Positions 1 to 10,670 are shown, counted from the stretch's first letter. The stretch: DNA of 64,000 bases from Peptostreptococcus porci (GCF_009695815.1 NZ_VUNE01000002.1:298285-362284), one strand, 5' to 3'. Made by a program: numbers and translations. The notes: generated by a model from the sequence alone, not told the origin.

Positions 1-3000
1 GCATTTCTTTCATTCTTCACTTTTAAAGTGATTTTGTTTGAAGAAAGCTGGCTATAGTCTACAAATATTTTGTTTGTTTCAGATGACCCTGAATATATAG
101 GAAATCCGCCTGACGTATTTGCATTAGAATTACCTACCAAAGTGGAGTTTCCAACAACCTTCCAAGCAGTTGTATTCTTCATTACTCCTCCACCATGCTC
201 TTGCTGAGTTTCAACCAGATCCAACAATATTGTATCCACCTTTGTATATCCCTGAGGTGCTTCAATCTCAACCAAAGCATAACGACCTAGCTTGTCTGCC
301 AGTTGTGGCAACTCTACCCTACCATGATTTAATGTAAACTCTTGAACAGGTACTAATGAATGAATCTGTTCTTCCGTTACGCTACTAGCATTATCCGGTA
401 TTTTATACAGATTAAACTTTGCATTATATTCTTTTCCTTGATTATTATCGTTTATTGGATTTTTATTTGTATCAACTTTTTCCAATATCAAAGAAGGATT
501 TTGAATATTGCCTACAAGAGCTATATTGTTATCAGAATTTGTATTTTCTTGCATCGAAGGCGTAATCGTATTTGTTACATTGTTATAAGTTTTTGCACTT
601 ATCTCCTTGATTGCAAACCATTTATTCAAGACTTCCTTATTATTTACAAACCTGATATATCTAGCGTATATAGCCAAATCATTTTCACTGACATCACCTT
701 GACGTGAGTTGTCATTGTTGTATCGCTTGTACACTTGCCAATTAGCATTGTCCAGCGAATATTCCATACTGAACTCTTGCATTCTATCATTGTTGTTAGA
801 AGGTTGTCCTTGCAAGAATTTAACCGCACTTACCAACTTTGCACTGCCCAAATCTATTCCAACGTATGTTCCAACTCTTATATTGTCTGTACCATTTCCG
901 CCCAGTGTGTTGTTTGGATCGGTATTATTCCATATAGAAGATGTATTCAAATTTCCATCTATAGCATTGTTGTCAGTTGAGCTATCAGGATGTTGGCTCA
1001 ATAGCTGATGCTTTATCAGACTCTTTGATGAATCTGCAATCACATAGTTGGTATTTGCAGAGGATAATTTGAAGAAATGAATATTGGCATCATCATCAAC
1101 TATAATTTTGTAAATTGCATTTTTGTCCTCTACATATCCTTCTGGTGCATTGACTTCCTCCAATAGGTATTCTCCCTTTGGCAATAATTCAAAAGTAAAG
1201 TTTTCATTTGCATTTTGTCTAATTTTTCTTGGCTCAAAAGTGTCATCTCCAACTTTAGTCAGTCTAAACTCCATTTCTCCATTTATAAATCTACCATAAT
1301 TTTCAATTCCATTTATACGCTTTGATACTGTAAACTTTGCAAGTTTTACTTCATCGACAACATCTATACTAAACGATCCATTTTTCTCCGTCAAATTGCT
1401 GGTTAATGTGTTGTTTGGATCCGAAATTTTTCGTATTTTTAACGTTCCATTTTCTTCATAGACTTCAACTTCGATTGGAGATATTTTTTTGTGTCCCAAT
1501 GGAGAACTGATTTCCTCCAATATGTATCTACCTCTGTCTAGGTTAGGGAATACAAATGAATTTACATCTGTATTTTCTCCAACAGTCACATTATACTTAT
1601 CACTATCCTTGCTTTTTAACCTGAATACTGCGCCCTTAAGTATGTTCATATCTTTTTGACTATACTTATTTACACGTAGACTCGTCAACTTCTTATTGTC
1701 TATTTCAGGAATGTTATTTTCATCGTATTTATTTCCATCAATCGTTATATTTTGACTGTTAGTGATAGTAAGAGTATGTACAGTCGGATCTAACATATAT
1801 CCAGAATTCGCTTCTACTTCTTTGAAGGTATATGTTCCAGCAAATAGATTATCAAACTGAACTATACCATTTTCATCTGAATGAACTGTACTGTATGGGT
1901 TTCCGTCTTTGTAAATGGTAAATATAGTTCCAACTAGAGGTCTTTTCACTCCATTTGATGTGTGTATTTTTTTGAATTTTACTGAATACCAGTCGGTTGG
2001 ATACGCACCACCCATAGCGCCAGTATCAGTGGCACGACGGTATATTTTTTGTGATCCACCAACACCACTGTAATGCGCTTTTTGCGCAGCATTGTAATAA
2101 AAATATCCATTTGTTAAGGAACCTTTTCTCATCTTAATACGTGCGACCAATGCCTTATTTTGAAGGTTCTCATAGTAAAACTCTAATGTATTATTTGATG
2201 TGAACCCATCAAAGCTTGGGTTGGATGTATTTTCAGGTTTGATAAATACAGCAACTCCATATTCTCTTCCGTCAGCACGTGGAAGGAAATAGTGATACTG
2301 TGTCCTACCACTCTTCTGCGATGTTCCTTTAAACTTCATCTTTACTGGATTGGTATATGATGCTGCTGCAGTGGCATCTGCAATATAAAATTCTATATCT
2401 TCTGGAATACTTCTGTCAACATTACCATAAGTATATAGACTCATTTGAGGATGAATCAAATCCCAAAAATAGTTTGATTTATTTCCTATGTCACTACCAC
2501 CTGTGTTGTACATCAAATCCCATGTTATAGAATCTTCAGTTTGTGCATACTCATATTTATTAACACCGTCAAACTCGTGTAAATCTCCTTGATTTGATCC
2601 ATTGTTCGTAGCGTTTAAGCGTCCATTCGTCTCAACTGTACTTTCACTGTTAATACTTCCACCTACATAACTCGTTTTAAACGATAAATTTTTATTTATA
2701 ATTGTAGACTTGGTGTTTTCCCATGCATACCATTCAGGTAGATTTGGAGCCACACCGGTCAAATATGGACCTCTAAATGATGTATCATTATTTTTCTGAA
2801 TTATATTTCCTGAATTATTTCCAATAGTGTACCAACCATCATATTCTTGAACTGAGTATGCATCTTTTGTCAAAACAAATTTTATTTTTCTATCCTCTGT
2901 ATGGTATACCTTTGCAATTGTTTTGCCTGTATTAGGATCCACAACAGGTGTCCACTCTTTATTAGGATTGGCAGAGTGGTCAAGCTTTAAATCTGCTGGA

Positions 3001-4556
3001 ATCTCCACCGTAAAGCTATCTCCCTCTCTTGCATATGGAGGTATCTTAAAAGCCATTTTTAAATGCCCACTGAATCCACCCCAAACAGTGCTTCCACTTT
3101 GATATTTTATATAGTTAATATCTACTGGCTCAATAGATGTTATACCATACTGACCAGATGCTGGAGGTGTGTATTTTGTTTCGTCTTTTTTATTGTTAAA
3201 TGTATATTTCAAATTTTCCCAATCGAACTCCGCTGATGAAAGCATATAACCTGATTGTATGTCTTCTTCTACCTCATATGATATACGTTTCTTTGTAGCT
3301 ATTGAGCCACTTCCCTCAAATTTTGGAACATCTGGTATTGAAATTGTAGTTTGACCAACAGATAGATTTTTTTTAACATTATTAAACGATCCACCATTAA
3401 CTGTAAACAACACCTCTACTGGAGTAGTTCCCGTTGCCCAATTTTTATTTATTATCAAATCGCCCTTTAATGCTTCCAACTCTGCTCCTGTAATAGTATG
3501 GTTTTTCTTTTCATTTGATACATTTGTTATCGTCTTTACGACCACCTCTGCTCCTGATGGAACATTATCGACTGTTATTTTATTGTTTGATACTTGACTT
3601 TGTGAATATGTTTTTTCTGACAACAATGTATAACCACCATCTGCTCCAAGCTGGTATATCATCATCTTGTGTTCATGAACGGATTGAGATGAATCGACAG
3701 CTACATCAAACTCATAGTTTTGATTTGATGTAGACGTATTTAGTCTTGACTTCGTCCATTCTATGACTCTGTCATTGGAATCACGATACTTTCCACTGAC
3801 CCTTGAATCATTTGTAGTATTGACTGTATTCATTTTTAGATTATGCAAGACATCTCCTGCACCTATGGGTTGCGTTAGACTACCTGACGTCAGTATTTCT
3901 TTTTCTTCATTCGTATTTATTATAGACTGTTCACCATTACTGACCAAAGTTGTGCCTGGAGTTGCTTGATACGTTACTTTTGAATTATAATCTAATGTGT
4001 ATTGGTTTCCAGGAACTTTAATCGGAGTCTCTATTAGATATGTATATGTTCCATTTTGGATTGGTAGCTTACTAGTTGCGGACTTGAAATCCGATGTAGC
4101 AAAATTCGTTATTGTCTTATCCGATAGTTCTACTCCGTCTTTCTTTATAGATATAATTTTAGGTTCACCAAGATCGGAGCTTTCAGACGCCATAAAATTA
4201 TTTTCAATACTGTTTATATAATTGCCGACACCATCTATTGTCGTCTGATATTCCCATATTATCTTGGTTTCTCCTGTGGAATCATTTACAACGACCTCTT
4301 TCTTTTTTAATGCACCATCTTGATTATAATTCTTGGTAACACCCGGTATTTTTATGGTTATTGGATCAAAAATATACTTGAAAATAGATTCTTCTTTAGT
4401 GATAGTAGTTGTAGTTCCATTAGGATTTGTTATATTGGTTATGCTACTACTTGAACTACTATTAGAAGTGTCTGCAAAAGCAGATAAACATTCCCCTAAT
4501 AAAAATACAAATGCCATCAATATATATGCATATATATTGCCTCGCTTTTTTCTCAT
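1..4556 (-). CDS. Large cell-surface adhesin, 3' end beyond window
   Basis: The frame is open from an ATG at 4556 to the window edge (1518 codons and 2 nt), so the C-terminus, where an LPXTG anchor would be expected, is not seen. The start has a GGAGAA ribosome site 8 nt upstream. Residues 1-29 form a signal peptide (basic MRKKR, hydrophobic core, SAFA-D cleavage). A long beta-rich N-terminal adhesive region follows. Prealbumin-like SpaA/Cna_B repeats lie at about 857-935, 952-1045, 1070-1160 and 1350-1470, with typical ends such as LLEEVNAPEGY and ALVEIEAPQGY. An F5/8 type C (discoidin) domain lies at about 1175-1320. SpaA repeats usually carry Lys-Asn isopeptide bonds and act as stalks; the discoidin domain suggests glycan or host-surface binding. 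Ligand unknown. Translation was read by eye; frame was checked at several points. Confidence 0.85.
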   Translation of the reverse strand, partial: MRKKRGNIYAYILMAFVFLLGECLSAFADTSNSSSSSSITNITNPNGTTTTITKEESIFKYIFDPITIKIPGVTKNYNQDGALKKKEVVVNDSTGETKIIWEYQTTIDGVGNYINSIENNFMASESSDLGEPKIISIKKDGVELSDKTITNFATSDFKSATSKLPIQNGTYTYLIETPIKVPGNQYTLDYNSKVTYQATPGTTLVSNGEQSIINTNEEKEILTSGSLTQPIGAGDVLHNLKMNTVNTTNDSRVSGKYRDSNDRVIEWTKSRLNTSTSNQNYEFDVAVDSSQSVHEHKMMIYQLGADGGYTLLSEKTYSQSQVSNNKITVDNVPSGAEVVVKTITNVSNEKKNHTITGAELEALKGDLIINKNWATGTTPVEVLFTVNGGSFNNVKKNLSVGQTTISIPDVPKFEGSGSIATKKRISYEVEEDIQSGYMLSSAEFDWENLKYTFNNKKDETKYTPPASGQYGITSIEPVDINYIKYQSGSTVWGGFSGHLKMAFKIPPYAREGDSFTVEIPADLKLDHSANPNKEWTPVVDPNTGKTIAKVYHTEDRKIKFVLTKDAYSVQEYDGWYTIGNNSGNIIQKNNDTSFRGPYLTGVAPNLPEWYAWENTKSTIINKNLSFKTSYVGGSINSESTVETNGRLNATNNGSNQGDLHEFDGVNKYEYAQTEDSITWDLMYNTGGSDIGNKSNYFWDLIHPQMSLYTYGNVDRSIPEDIEFYIADATAAASYTNPVKMKFKGTSQKSGRTQYHYFLPRADGREYGVAVFIKPENTSNPSFDGFTSNNTLEFYYENLQNKALVARIKMRKGSLTNGYFYYNAAQKAHYSGVGGSQKIYRRATDTGAMGGAYPTDWYSVKFKKIHTSNGVKRPLVGTIFTIYKDGNPYSTVHSDENGIVQFDNLFAGTYTFKEVEANSGYMLDPTVHTLTITNSQNITIDGNKYDENNIPEIDNKKLTSLRVNKYSQKDMNILKGAVFRLKSKDSDKYNVTVGENTDVNSFVFPNLDRGRYILEEISSPLGHKKISPIEVEVYEENGTLKIRKISDPNNTLTSNLTEKNGSFSIDVVDEVKLAKFTVSKRINGIENYGRFINGEMEFRLTKVGDDTFEPRKIRQNANENFTFELLPKGEYLLEEVNAPEGYVEDKNAIYKIIVDDDANIHFFKLSSANTNYVIADSSKSLIKHQLLSQHPDSSTDNNAIDGNLNTSSIWNNTDPNNTLGGNGTDNIRVGTYVGIDLGSAKLVSAVKFLQGQPSNNNDRMQEFSMEYSLDNANWQVYKRYNNDNSRQGDVSENDLAIYARYIRFVNNKEVLNKWFAIKEISAKTYNNVTNTITPSMQENTNSDNNIALVGNIQNPSLILEKVDTNKNPINDNNQGKEYNAKFNLYKIPDNASSVTEEQIHSLVPVQEFTLNHGRVELPQLADKLGRYALVEIEAPQGYTKVDTILLDLVETQQEHGGGVMKNTTAWKVVGNSTLVGNSNANTSGGFPIYSGSSETNKIFVDYSQLSSNKITLKVKNERN

Positions 4557-4766
4557 AATTAATTCTCCATTTCATAAAATCTAATATTTAAGTTATAAAA
4601 ATCAAACATTTTTATTATATACTAAATTTATTTAAAAAACAATATAGATAAAAATATATTCTATATTTATTTGCAAAACAATTTGTATTTTTTATGTTTT
4701 ATTTTTCTGCTTTTACATTTTTAATTTAGAAGACTTGTTTTTCTTTTAGAGTGTGAATAGAATGTG

Positions 4767-4799
4767 AAAAAAACAATGGCGAGAATACTCTCGCCATTG
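4767..4799 (-). terminator. Intrinsic terminator of pyr operon
   Basis: Perfect 11-bp stem CAATGGCGAGA/TCTCGCCATTG with a 4-nt loop, followed on the minus strand by seven T. It lies 35 nt past the pyrE stop. Confidence 0.93.
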
Positions 4800-4833
4800 T
4801 TTACATTCCAATTTTATCAATCTATAAAAAGAC

Positions 4834-5418
4834 TTATTTATTATCTTTAAATTCTCTACTTCCAGGCTTTACCAAATCTATTTTTCCTTCATTACATAAC
4901 GGACAATCATCAGATTCATACACCTGTATATCTATATCAATAGCACTATATATAGGCATTCCAATATCATCCTTTGTTCTATTTGCAATACATGCAACAC
5001 CGATTACATTTCCACCAAGTCCTTCAAGAACCTTTTTTGTTTCAATTGTAGACTTACCAGTAGTTACCACGTCTTCGGCTATTATTATTCTAGCTCCTGG
5101 TTTTACTTCAAATCCTCTTCTAAGCTCCATTATATTATTTTTTCTTTCTGTAAATACAGTTTCTTTTCCTAACTGTCTTCCTAGCTCATATGAAACGATA
5201 ACGCCTCCCATTGCAGGACCAACGACCAAATCTATATCCAAATCCTTAATCTTTTCTACTACCAGGCTAAGTATTTTTTCAGCTTTGTCTGGGAATCTTA
5301 GCACCTTTGCACATTGAACATATCTATTTGAATGCTTTCCAGATGAAAGCAAAAAATGTCCTTCTAATAGCGCATCACATTCTTTTAGTATTTCAATTAC
5401 ATCTATCTTATTTTCCAT
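4834..5418 (-). CDS. pyrE: Orotate phosphoribosyltransferase PyrE
   Basis: Converts orotate and PRPP to orotidine 5'-phosphate in the cytoplasm, the fifth step of de novo UMP synthesis. 194 residues, normal length. The PRPP-binding loop is visible as [14 protein letters not shown], and the N-terminal [14 protein letters not shown] substrate segment is typical. An in-frame TTG lies 12 nt upstream, but the ATG at 5418 is chosen because GGAGG sits correctly before it and overlaps that TTG. Last gene of pyrB-pyrK-pyrD-pyrE, followed by a strong terminator. A C-terminal CPLC pair (CPLCNEG) is common in clostridial PyrE. Confidence 0.96.
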   Translation of the reverse strand: MENKIDVIEILKECDALLEGHFLLSSGKHSNRYVQCAKVLRFPDKAEKILSLVVEKIKDLDIDLVVGPAMGGVIVSYELGRQLGKETVFTERKNNIMELRRGFEVKPGARIIIAEDVVTTGKSTIETKKVLEGLGGNVIGVACIANRTKDDIGMPIYSAIDIDIQVYESDDCPLCNEGKIDLVKPGSREFKDNK

Positions 5419-5477
5419 TATATCCTCCAATTGCTTTTTCTATATATTATTTCTTATATTATCCCTTATATTGTTCC

Positions 5478-6380
5478 TTATATTATTCCTCGAATTTCAT
5501 CAAGTGATTTTATTCCTCTTGAATCCATATAGTAATTCAGTTCATCTATTATTTCTTTTCCGATAGTTGGATTGACAAAATTTGCAGTACCTATTTGAAC
5601 ACAGGCTGCTCCAGCCATAATAAATTCTATTACATCTCTGGCACTCATAATGCCACCCATACCGATTACCGGAATTTTTACAGCCTTACTCACTTCATAT
5701 ACCATTCTTAACGCAATAGGCTTGATTGCTGGTCCTGAAAGCCCTGCTGTAATATTTTCAAAGACAGGTCGTCTATTTTCCACATCAATTGCAAGAGCCT
5801 TGAATGTATTGACCAGTGAAACTCCATCAGCACCTTCTTCTTCACACACCCTTGCCATTTCAACTATATCCTCTGCATTAGGTGATAGCTTGACAATAAG
5901 AGGCTTTGAAGTAGCTTTTCTAACTGCTCTTACAACTTCTCTGGCTACTTCTGATTTTATTCCAAAAGCCATTCCTCCATGTTTTACATTGGGACATGAT
6001 ATATTCAATTCCACAATATCAAAATCTTTGTCATTCAGCAACCTTGCGCCTTCTACATAGTCATCTTCGCATCCACCGCCTAGATTTACTATCCTACAAG
6101 TATCAAGCTTTGAAAAAGACGGCAGCTCGTTTTTGATAAAGCCTTTGACACCAGGGTTCTCAAGACCAACACTATTCATCATTCCAGATGGCGTTTCATA
6201 TACTCTAAGCCCGTTATTGCCATCTCGTTTTTCAAATGTAAGCCCTTTTGAACTTATTCCGCCAAGAGAATTTACGTCATAGATTTCTCCATATTCTCTA
6301 CCAAATCCAAACGTTCCAGATGCCATGATGATGGGATTTTTTAACTCTATTCCACATAAATTTACTTTTAAATCAGCCAT
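5478..6380 (-). CDS. pyrD: Dihydroorotate dehydrogenase B, catalytic subunit
   Basis: FMN enzyme oxidising dihydroorotate to orotate; the class 1B form works as a heterotetramer with PyrK and passes electrons to NAD+. 300 residues. TIM-barrel motifs are visible: [12 protein letters not shown] near the start, [13 protein letters not shown] with the class 1B active-site Cys, and the FMN phosphate site [19 protein letters not shown]. The start is the ATG at 6380, which overlaps the pyrK stop (TAATG), rather than an upstream in-frame codon; this implies translational coupling with pyrK. Confidence 0.96.
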   Translation of the reverse strand: MADLKVNLCGIELKNPIIMASGTFGFGREYGEIYDVNSLGGISSKGLTFEKRDGNNGLRVYETPSGMMNSVGLENPGVKGFIKNELPSFSKLDTCRIVNLGGGCEDDYVEGARLLNDKDFDIVELNISCPNVKHGGMAFGIKSEVAREVVRAVRKATSKPLIVKLSPNAEDIVEMARVCEEEGADGVSLVNTFKALAIDVENRRPVFENITAGLSGPAIKPIALRMVYEVSKAVKIPVIGMGGIMSARDVIEFIMAGAACVQIGTANFVNPTIGKEIIDELNYYMDSRGIKSLDEIRGII

Positions 6381-7069
6381 TATAATATCACGTCCTCTCC
6401 CCAAAATACCGGTCCATCTTTGCAAGTTCTCTTATTTCCATCTTTTGTTTTGCAAGTACACACCAAGCACGCACCTACGCCACAAGCCATATGATTTTCC
6501 AGAGATACCTGAACCCTTACATTCGTATCCTTCGTCAAATCCAAAATTTTTTTCATCATTGGAGTTGGACCACAAACAATTAAATGATCGTATTTATTGA
6601 AATCGATAATATCTGTAATAAATGTATCCCCTACAGTCGTAAAAAGATTATCACATACATTTTCAAAATCGTCGACAGCAATTCTATCTTCCCTAAATCC
6701 TAAATAAACGTCGCAGTTAGGAATATTTTTTGCAACCATGTAGAGTGGTGCGATTCCTACACCACCACCTATCAAAGCAACTCTTCCACCTACTTTTTCA
6801 AATCCGTTTCCATACGGACCTTGTAATTCAATTTCATCGCCTTTTTTGAGATTTGAGATTATTTTTGTTCCCTCACCTACGACCTTATAGAGAAAGCTAA
6901 TGCCCTCCTCATCTATATCATATATACTTATTGGTCTAGAAAGTAACGGATATTTGTCCCAAGCTCTTAGCATAAAAAATTGACCCATCTTTGCCTCAAA
7001 CGAGCCCTCAATCTTTATGTGAAACATTCCTTCGCCCACATATTTATTGTCTAAAACATTATATATCAT
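6380..7069 (-). CDS. pyrK: Dihydroorotate dehydrogenase B, electron transfer subunit
   Basis: Ferredoxin-reductase-like partner of PyrD carrying FAD and a [2Fe-2S] cluster that moves electrons from FMN to NAD+. 229 residues. The FAD-binding SRPISIYD motif is near residue 45, the NAD site [10 protein letters not shown] about 100, and the cluster ligands are in [11 protein letters not shown] with a later Cys in the RTCKDGP segment. GGAGAT ribosome site; the gene starts 13 nt after the pyrB stop. Confidence 0.96.
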   Translation of the reverse strand: MIYNVLDNKYVGEGMFHIKIEGSFEAKMGQFFMLRAWDKYPLLSRPISIYDIDEEGISFLYKVVGEGTKIISNLKKGDEIELQGPYGNGFEKVGGRVALIGGGVGIAPLYMVAKNIPNCDVYLGFREDRIAVDDFENVCDNLFTTVGDTFITDIIDFNKYDHLIVCGPTPMMKKILDLTKDTNVRVQVSLENHMACGVGACLVCTCKTKDGNKRTCKDGPVFWGEDVIL

Positions 7070-7082
7070 TCAATCTATCTCC

Positions 7083-7997
7083 TTACTTACTTATACCAAG
7101 CAGCTTCATTATCAATGCCATTCTGACATACATTCCATACTGAGCTTGCTCAAAATACATCGCCCTGCTATCGATATCAACATCAGTCGAAATTTCATTG
7201 ACTCTAGGTAGTGGATGCATTACTATCATATCTGACTTTGCATTCTCCATTTTTTTTGAATCAAGAATATATACGTCTTTCAATCTTTCGTATTCATCTC
7301 TATCTTCAAATCTTTCTCTTTGGATTCTTGTCATATATAGTATGTCCAGCTCTGCAATTGAATCGTCTAAACTATTGGTTTCAATGAATTGAGTATCGCC
7401 CAAATCATTCAATACGTATTCGGGCATTTTTAATTCTTCCGGAGAAATAAACACAAATTTGATGTTTTTGTATCTCGACATCGCCTTTGCCAAAGAATGT
7501 ACTGTTCTTCCGTATTTTAAATCGCCACACATTCCTATTGTAAGGTTGTCTAGCCTTTTCATACATGATTTTATTGTAAGTAAATCTGTTAAAGTCTGAG
7601 TTGGGTGTTGATTTCCTCCATCACCAGCATTGATGAATGGAACACTACTGACTGAAGCTGCCTGTTGAGCAGCACCAGATTGTGGATGTCTCATCGCAAT
7701 AATATCCACATATTTAGATACCGTCGTAATCGTATCTTCCAAGCTTTCTCCCTTTGAAACAGATGAAGCATTTGGATCTGAAAAGCCTATTATCTTCCCT
7801 CCCAATCTACTCATAGCAGATTCAAAGCTAAGTCTAGTTCTCGTTGACGGTTCATAGAATAAAGTAGCCATTAAATATCCTTCACATACCTTTATATATT
7901 CTCTTGGATTTTGTTTAATTTGCATACCAAGTTCAATTATTGAGTCGATTTCTTCGACTGTGAAATCATCTGGCTTTACTAAATGTTTATTTTTCAT
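7083..7997 (-). CDS. pyrB: Aspartate carbamoyltransferase catalytic chain PyrB
   Basis: Condenses carbamoyl phosphate with aspartate, the committed step of pyrimidine synthesis. 304 residues. The carbamoyl-phosphate motif FYEPSTRTR is at about 55, and the HPLPRVNEI aspartate loop is near the C-terminus. The start is the ATG at 7997, after AGGAGG; the longer open frame back to 8093 runs through the promoter and leader and is not coding. First gene of the operon. No pyrI regulatory chain is nearby, so feedback control may rest on the PyrR-type leader hairpin just upstream. Confidence 0.95.
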   Translation of the reverse strand: MKNKHLVKPDDFTVEEIDSIIELGMQIKQNPREYIKVCEGYLMATLFYEPSTRTRLSFESAMSRLGGKIIGFSDPNASSVSKGESLEDTITTVSKYVDIIAMRHPQSGAAQQAASVSSVPFINAGDGGNQHPTQTLTDLLTIKSCMKRLDNLTIGMCGDLKYGRTVHSLAKAMSRYKNIKFVFISPEELKMPEYVLNDLGDTQFIETNSLDDSIAELDILYMTRIQRERFEDRDEYERLKDVYILDSKKMENAKSDMIVMHPLPRVNEISTDVDIDSRAMYFEQAQYGMYVRMALIMKLLGISK

Positions 7998-8010
7998 ATT
8001 TTCCTCCTTT

Positions 8011-8028
8011 TTGGCCTCACGGGACCAA
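8011..8028 (-). promoter_or_regulatory. PyrR-binding-type RNA hairpin in pyrB leader
   Basis: On the minus strand the leader contains GGTCCCGTGAGGCC inside a hairpin (TTGGTC/GGCCAA, loop CCGTGA). The published PyrR anti-antiterminator consensus is ARUCCNGNGAGGYU; only the outermost pair differs, and it changes in a compensatory way (A-U to G-C). It ends 6 nt before the AGGAGG of pyrB and no terminator lies between, so binding would more likely block translation than cause termination. No pyrR gene is in the window. Confidence 0.75.
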
Positions 8029-8061
8029 ATTAAAATACAGAATAAATATCTTCTTAGAAAG

Positions 8062-8089
8062 ATTATCATTTTTTTGGTGGTTTTGTCAA
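8062..8089 (-). promoter_or_regulatory. Sigma-A promoter of pyrBKDE
   Basis: TTGACA and GATAAT are separated by 16 nt. The predicted start near 8055 gives a leader of about 58 nt that carries the PyrR-type hairpin. Confidence 0.75.
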
Positions 8090-8115
8090 TCATTATTTTT
8101 ATTGTTTACAAAAAT

Positions 8116-8185
8116 AAAAAAAATAGCGTTGATTAAATTTCCACACTCATCCTTCGATAAAGTATGAAAATTATCATCAACGCTA
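8116..8185 (-). terminator. Terminator of feo operon
   Basis: 10-bp stem TAGCGTTGAT/ATCAACGCTA with a 42-nt loop, followed on the minus strand by eight T. It lies 56 nt past the small FeoB-associated gene. Confidence 0.75.
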
Positions 8186-8240
8186 AATTTCTACAGCCTA
8201 TATGCTGCTGTTTTTGTATTTTATTATTGATACTACTATA

Positions 8241-8384
8241 TTAATGGTTGCCTTTGCCACTTGAGCAGGATCCACATCCACTTTTACTACAACCGGAGCA
8301 TCCTCCGCTCTTTCTTAATTTTTTGATACTAAAGCCAACCACAACAGCCAAGACTATCAATACTAATATTGTTGGCAAATTCAT
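8241..8384 (-). CDS. FeoB-associated Cys-rich membrane protein, 47 aa
   Basis: One N-terminal membrane helix (about residues 4-20, MNLPTILVLIVLAVVVG), then a basic KKLRK stop-transfer and a Cys-rich tail with pattern CSGCSKSGCGSC. This matches the small FeoB-associated Cys-rich proteins found directly downstream of feoB in many Firmicutes; their role is unproven, and metal handling at the FeoB pore is suggested. GGAGGCGATAAT precedes the ATG. It begins 18 nt after the feoB stop and shares its terminator. Confidence 0.85.
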   Translation of the reverse strand: MNLPTILVLIVLAVVVGFSIKKLRKSGGCSGCSKSGCGSCSSGKGNH

Positions 8385-8402
8385 ATTATCGCCTCCTAAA
8401 AA

Positions 8403-10555
8403 CTATTTACCACTTTCAGCAACGGCACTTTTTGCCCCTTCTTTTGCTTCTTTCGGTTTTCTAAACATTAGGTAAAGCATTGCTACAAATATGGCGCCTG
8501 CAACGTAAGTCCATACTGTAGCCGGATTGCCTAATAAAAACACATTGGCAAACTGGAATACCATCAATGATATTGAGTATGCAAACACCATCTGATATCC
8601 CAATGCGAACCATGTCCATTTTGCACTACGCATTTCTTCTCTTATTGCTCCAACAGCTGCAAAACATGGTATACACAACTGGTTGAAAAGCATAAAGCTT
8701 AGACCAGAAGCCATAGTGAAAACTGATGCTGCATATTTTATCATTGAATCAGTATCTGGTCCAACTTCACCCAATCCAGCTACTACACCAAAAGTAGATA
8801 CTACAACTTCTTTTGCAACTAGCCCTGTCATTGTCGCAACAGTTGCTGCCCAGTTTCCAAATCCAAGAGGGCTGAATATTGGTGCAAATGTTCTACCTAT
8901 CGCCTCCAAGATAGAGCTACTGTCCTCAGAAAATTCCACAAACTCGAAGCTAGTTGATATATTTTGAAGGAACCAAATTGCTATAGTCGCTAAAAGAATA
9001 ACTGTACCTGCCTTTACTATAAATGCTCTTACTCTATCCCATGTAGTTCTCAATACATTAGAAACCAACGGCATATGATATTCAGGCAATTCCATTACGA
9101 ATGGTGCTGGGTCTCCAGCAAAGCTTTTTGTCTTTTTCAAAATTAAGCCTGAAATAACAACTGCAAGAATACCAGCAAAATAGCAAACTGGAGCAAACCA
9201 CCAGCCATTGGCTCCAGCGAAAACAGAGGCTGCAAACAATGCAATAATATCTGTTTTTGCACCACATGGCATAAATGATGCAACTATAATCGTCATCTTT
9301 CTATCGTTTTCATTTTCTATAGTTCTTGTAGACATTATTCCTGGAACAGAACATCCTGTACCTATCAAAATAGGAATAAATGATTTTCCAGATAGCCCAA
9401 ACTTACGGAATATCCTATCGAGAATAAATGCAATTCTTGACATATACCCTATATCTTCCAATATTGAAAGGAATAGATACAATGTCGCTATAATAGGAGT
9501 AAAACCAAGTACTCCTCCCACACCGGCAATCACACCATCTACAATCAAGCTTGTAAGCCAAGGTGCAACGCTAGCGCCTTCCAAATAAGCTTTAACAGAT
9601 CCTCCTATCATCTCACCAAAGAAGTCATCATTTACCCAATCGGTAATATCTGCACCAACTATTCTTACCGAAACATAATATATCAAAAATATTATGGCAG
9701 CAAATATTGGGATTGCCAAAAATCTATTTGTAACAATACTGTCTATTTTGTCACTAGTTGTCATTCCGCTTCTACCCTTTTTTACGGTATCTGCCACAAC
9801 ACTAGAAATAAATGTATATCTATTATCAGTTATAATTCCCTCTCCATCATCGTCAAACTCTTCCTGAGCTCTTTTTATTATATCTTCTACTGTCTTTCTC
9901 TCTGCATCAGATATTTGTAGATTCGCAGTCGCCTTTTCATCCTCTTCAAACAGCTTTACTGCATACCATCTACTATTTTCAGACATACTTACACTTGAAA
10001 CCTGTGACTCAATTTCCTTAATATATTTTTCGACATCCTCATCAAATGAATTGATATGAACATGATTAGTTTTTGCTACACTAATTGCAGTTTCAATTAC
10101 TTTATCGATGTTTTTATTTCTCAATGCAGAAATTTCCACAATTGGATATCCCAACAATCTACTCAACTTATCGACATCTATCTTATCGCCGTTTTTATGA
10201 ACGATATCCATCATGTTTAAAGCAATAACGACAGGTATTCCTATCTCTGATAGCTGCGTAGATAAGTATAGATTTCTTTCAATATTAGACGCATCGACCA
10301 CATTCACGATAACGTCCGGTTTTTCATTGATTAGATATTCCCTACTAACCACTTCTTCAAGTGTATAAGGAGATAGTGAATAAATTCCCGGTAAATCGGT
10401 AATTTTTATCGACTTATCTTTTTTATATTTCCCTTCTTTTTTTCTACGGTTACTCCAGGCCAGTTTCCAACATACTGATTTGAGCCAGTTAACGCATTGA
10501 AAAGCGTTGACTTTCCACTATTTGGATTTCCGGCTAATGCTATAGTGATACTCAT
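8403..10555 (-). CDS. feoB: Ferrous iron transporter FeoB, split by -1 frameshift
   Basis: FeoB imports Fe2+ across the membrane and has an N-terminal GTPase domain. The ATG at 10555 opens a frame with the P-loop [12 protein letters not shown], but it stops after 49 codons (10406). The remaining protein (G3 motif DLPGIYS, NKxD-type site ALNMMD, then about eight or more membrane segments with the conserved GCSVPG and PCFAA sites) lies in the -1 frame to the stop at 8403. The two frames join at GAA AAA AAG (A AAA AAG at 10442-10436). Shifted there, the product is a full-length 717 residues. It could be programmed frameshifting, length variation of the A7 tract, a disrupted gene or a sequencing error. 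The second frame has no good start of its own. Confidence 0.85.
10436..10442 (-). other. A AAA AAG slippery heptamer in feoB
   Basis: Read in the zero frame as GA(A AAA AAG), this is the canonical bacterial -1 slippage heptamer used by dnaX. Slippage here restores the FeoB frame with no residue lost. A GGAG lies about 10 nt upstream. No strong downstream hairpin was seen. Confidence 0.6.
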
Positions 10556-10586
10556 TTTTTCCCCTTTCATATTATATTATTTATTT

Positions 10587-10601
10587 TGATTATCATTTTC
10601 A
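10587..10601. promoter_or_regulatory. Fur-like box upstream of feoB
   Basis: TGATTATCATTTTCA matches 12 of 14 fixed positions of the 7-1-7 Fur consensus TGATAATNATTATCA. It lies 32 nt before the feoB start in the feoA-feoB gap. Confidence 0.55.
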
Positions 10602-10670
10602 ATCAATTAACAGCAACAACCAATTACATACCTTGTTGGAAATGTAATCAGCTTATGTCGTCAATTACCA

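Noticed and set aside
644..1008. Short frames on both strands inside the adhesin
   Set aside because: They lie in other frames of the long adhesin gene, whose reading frame is continuous there.
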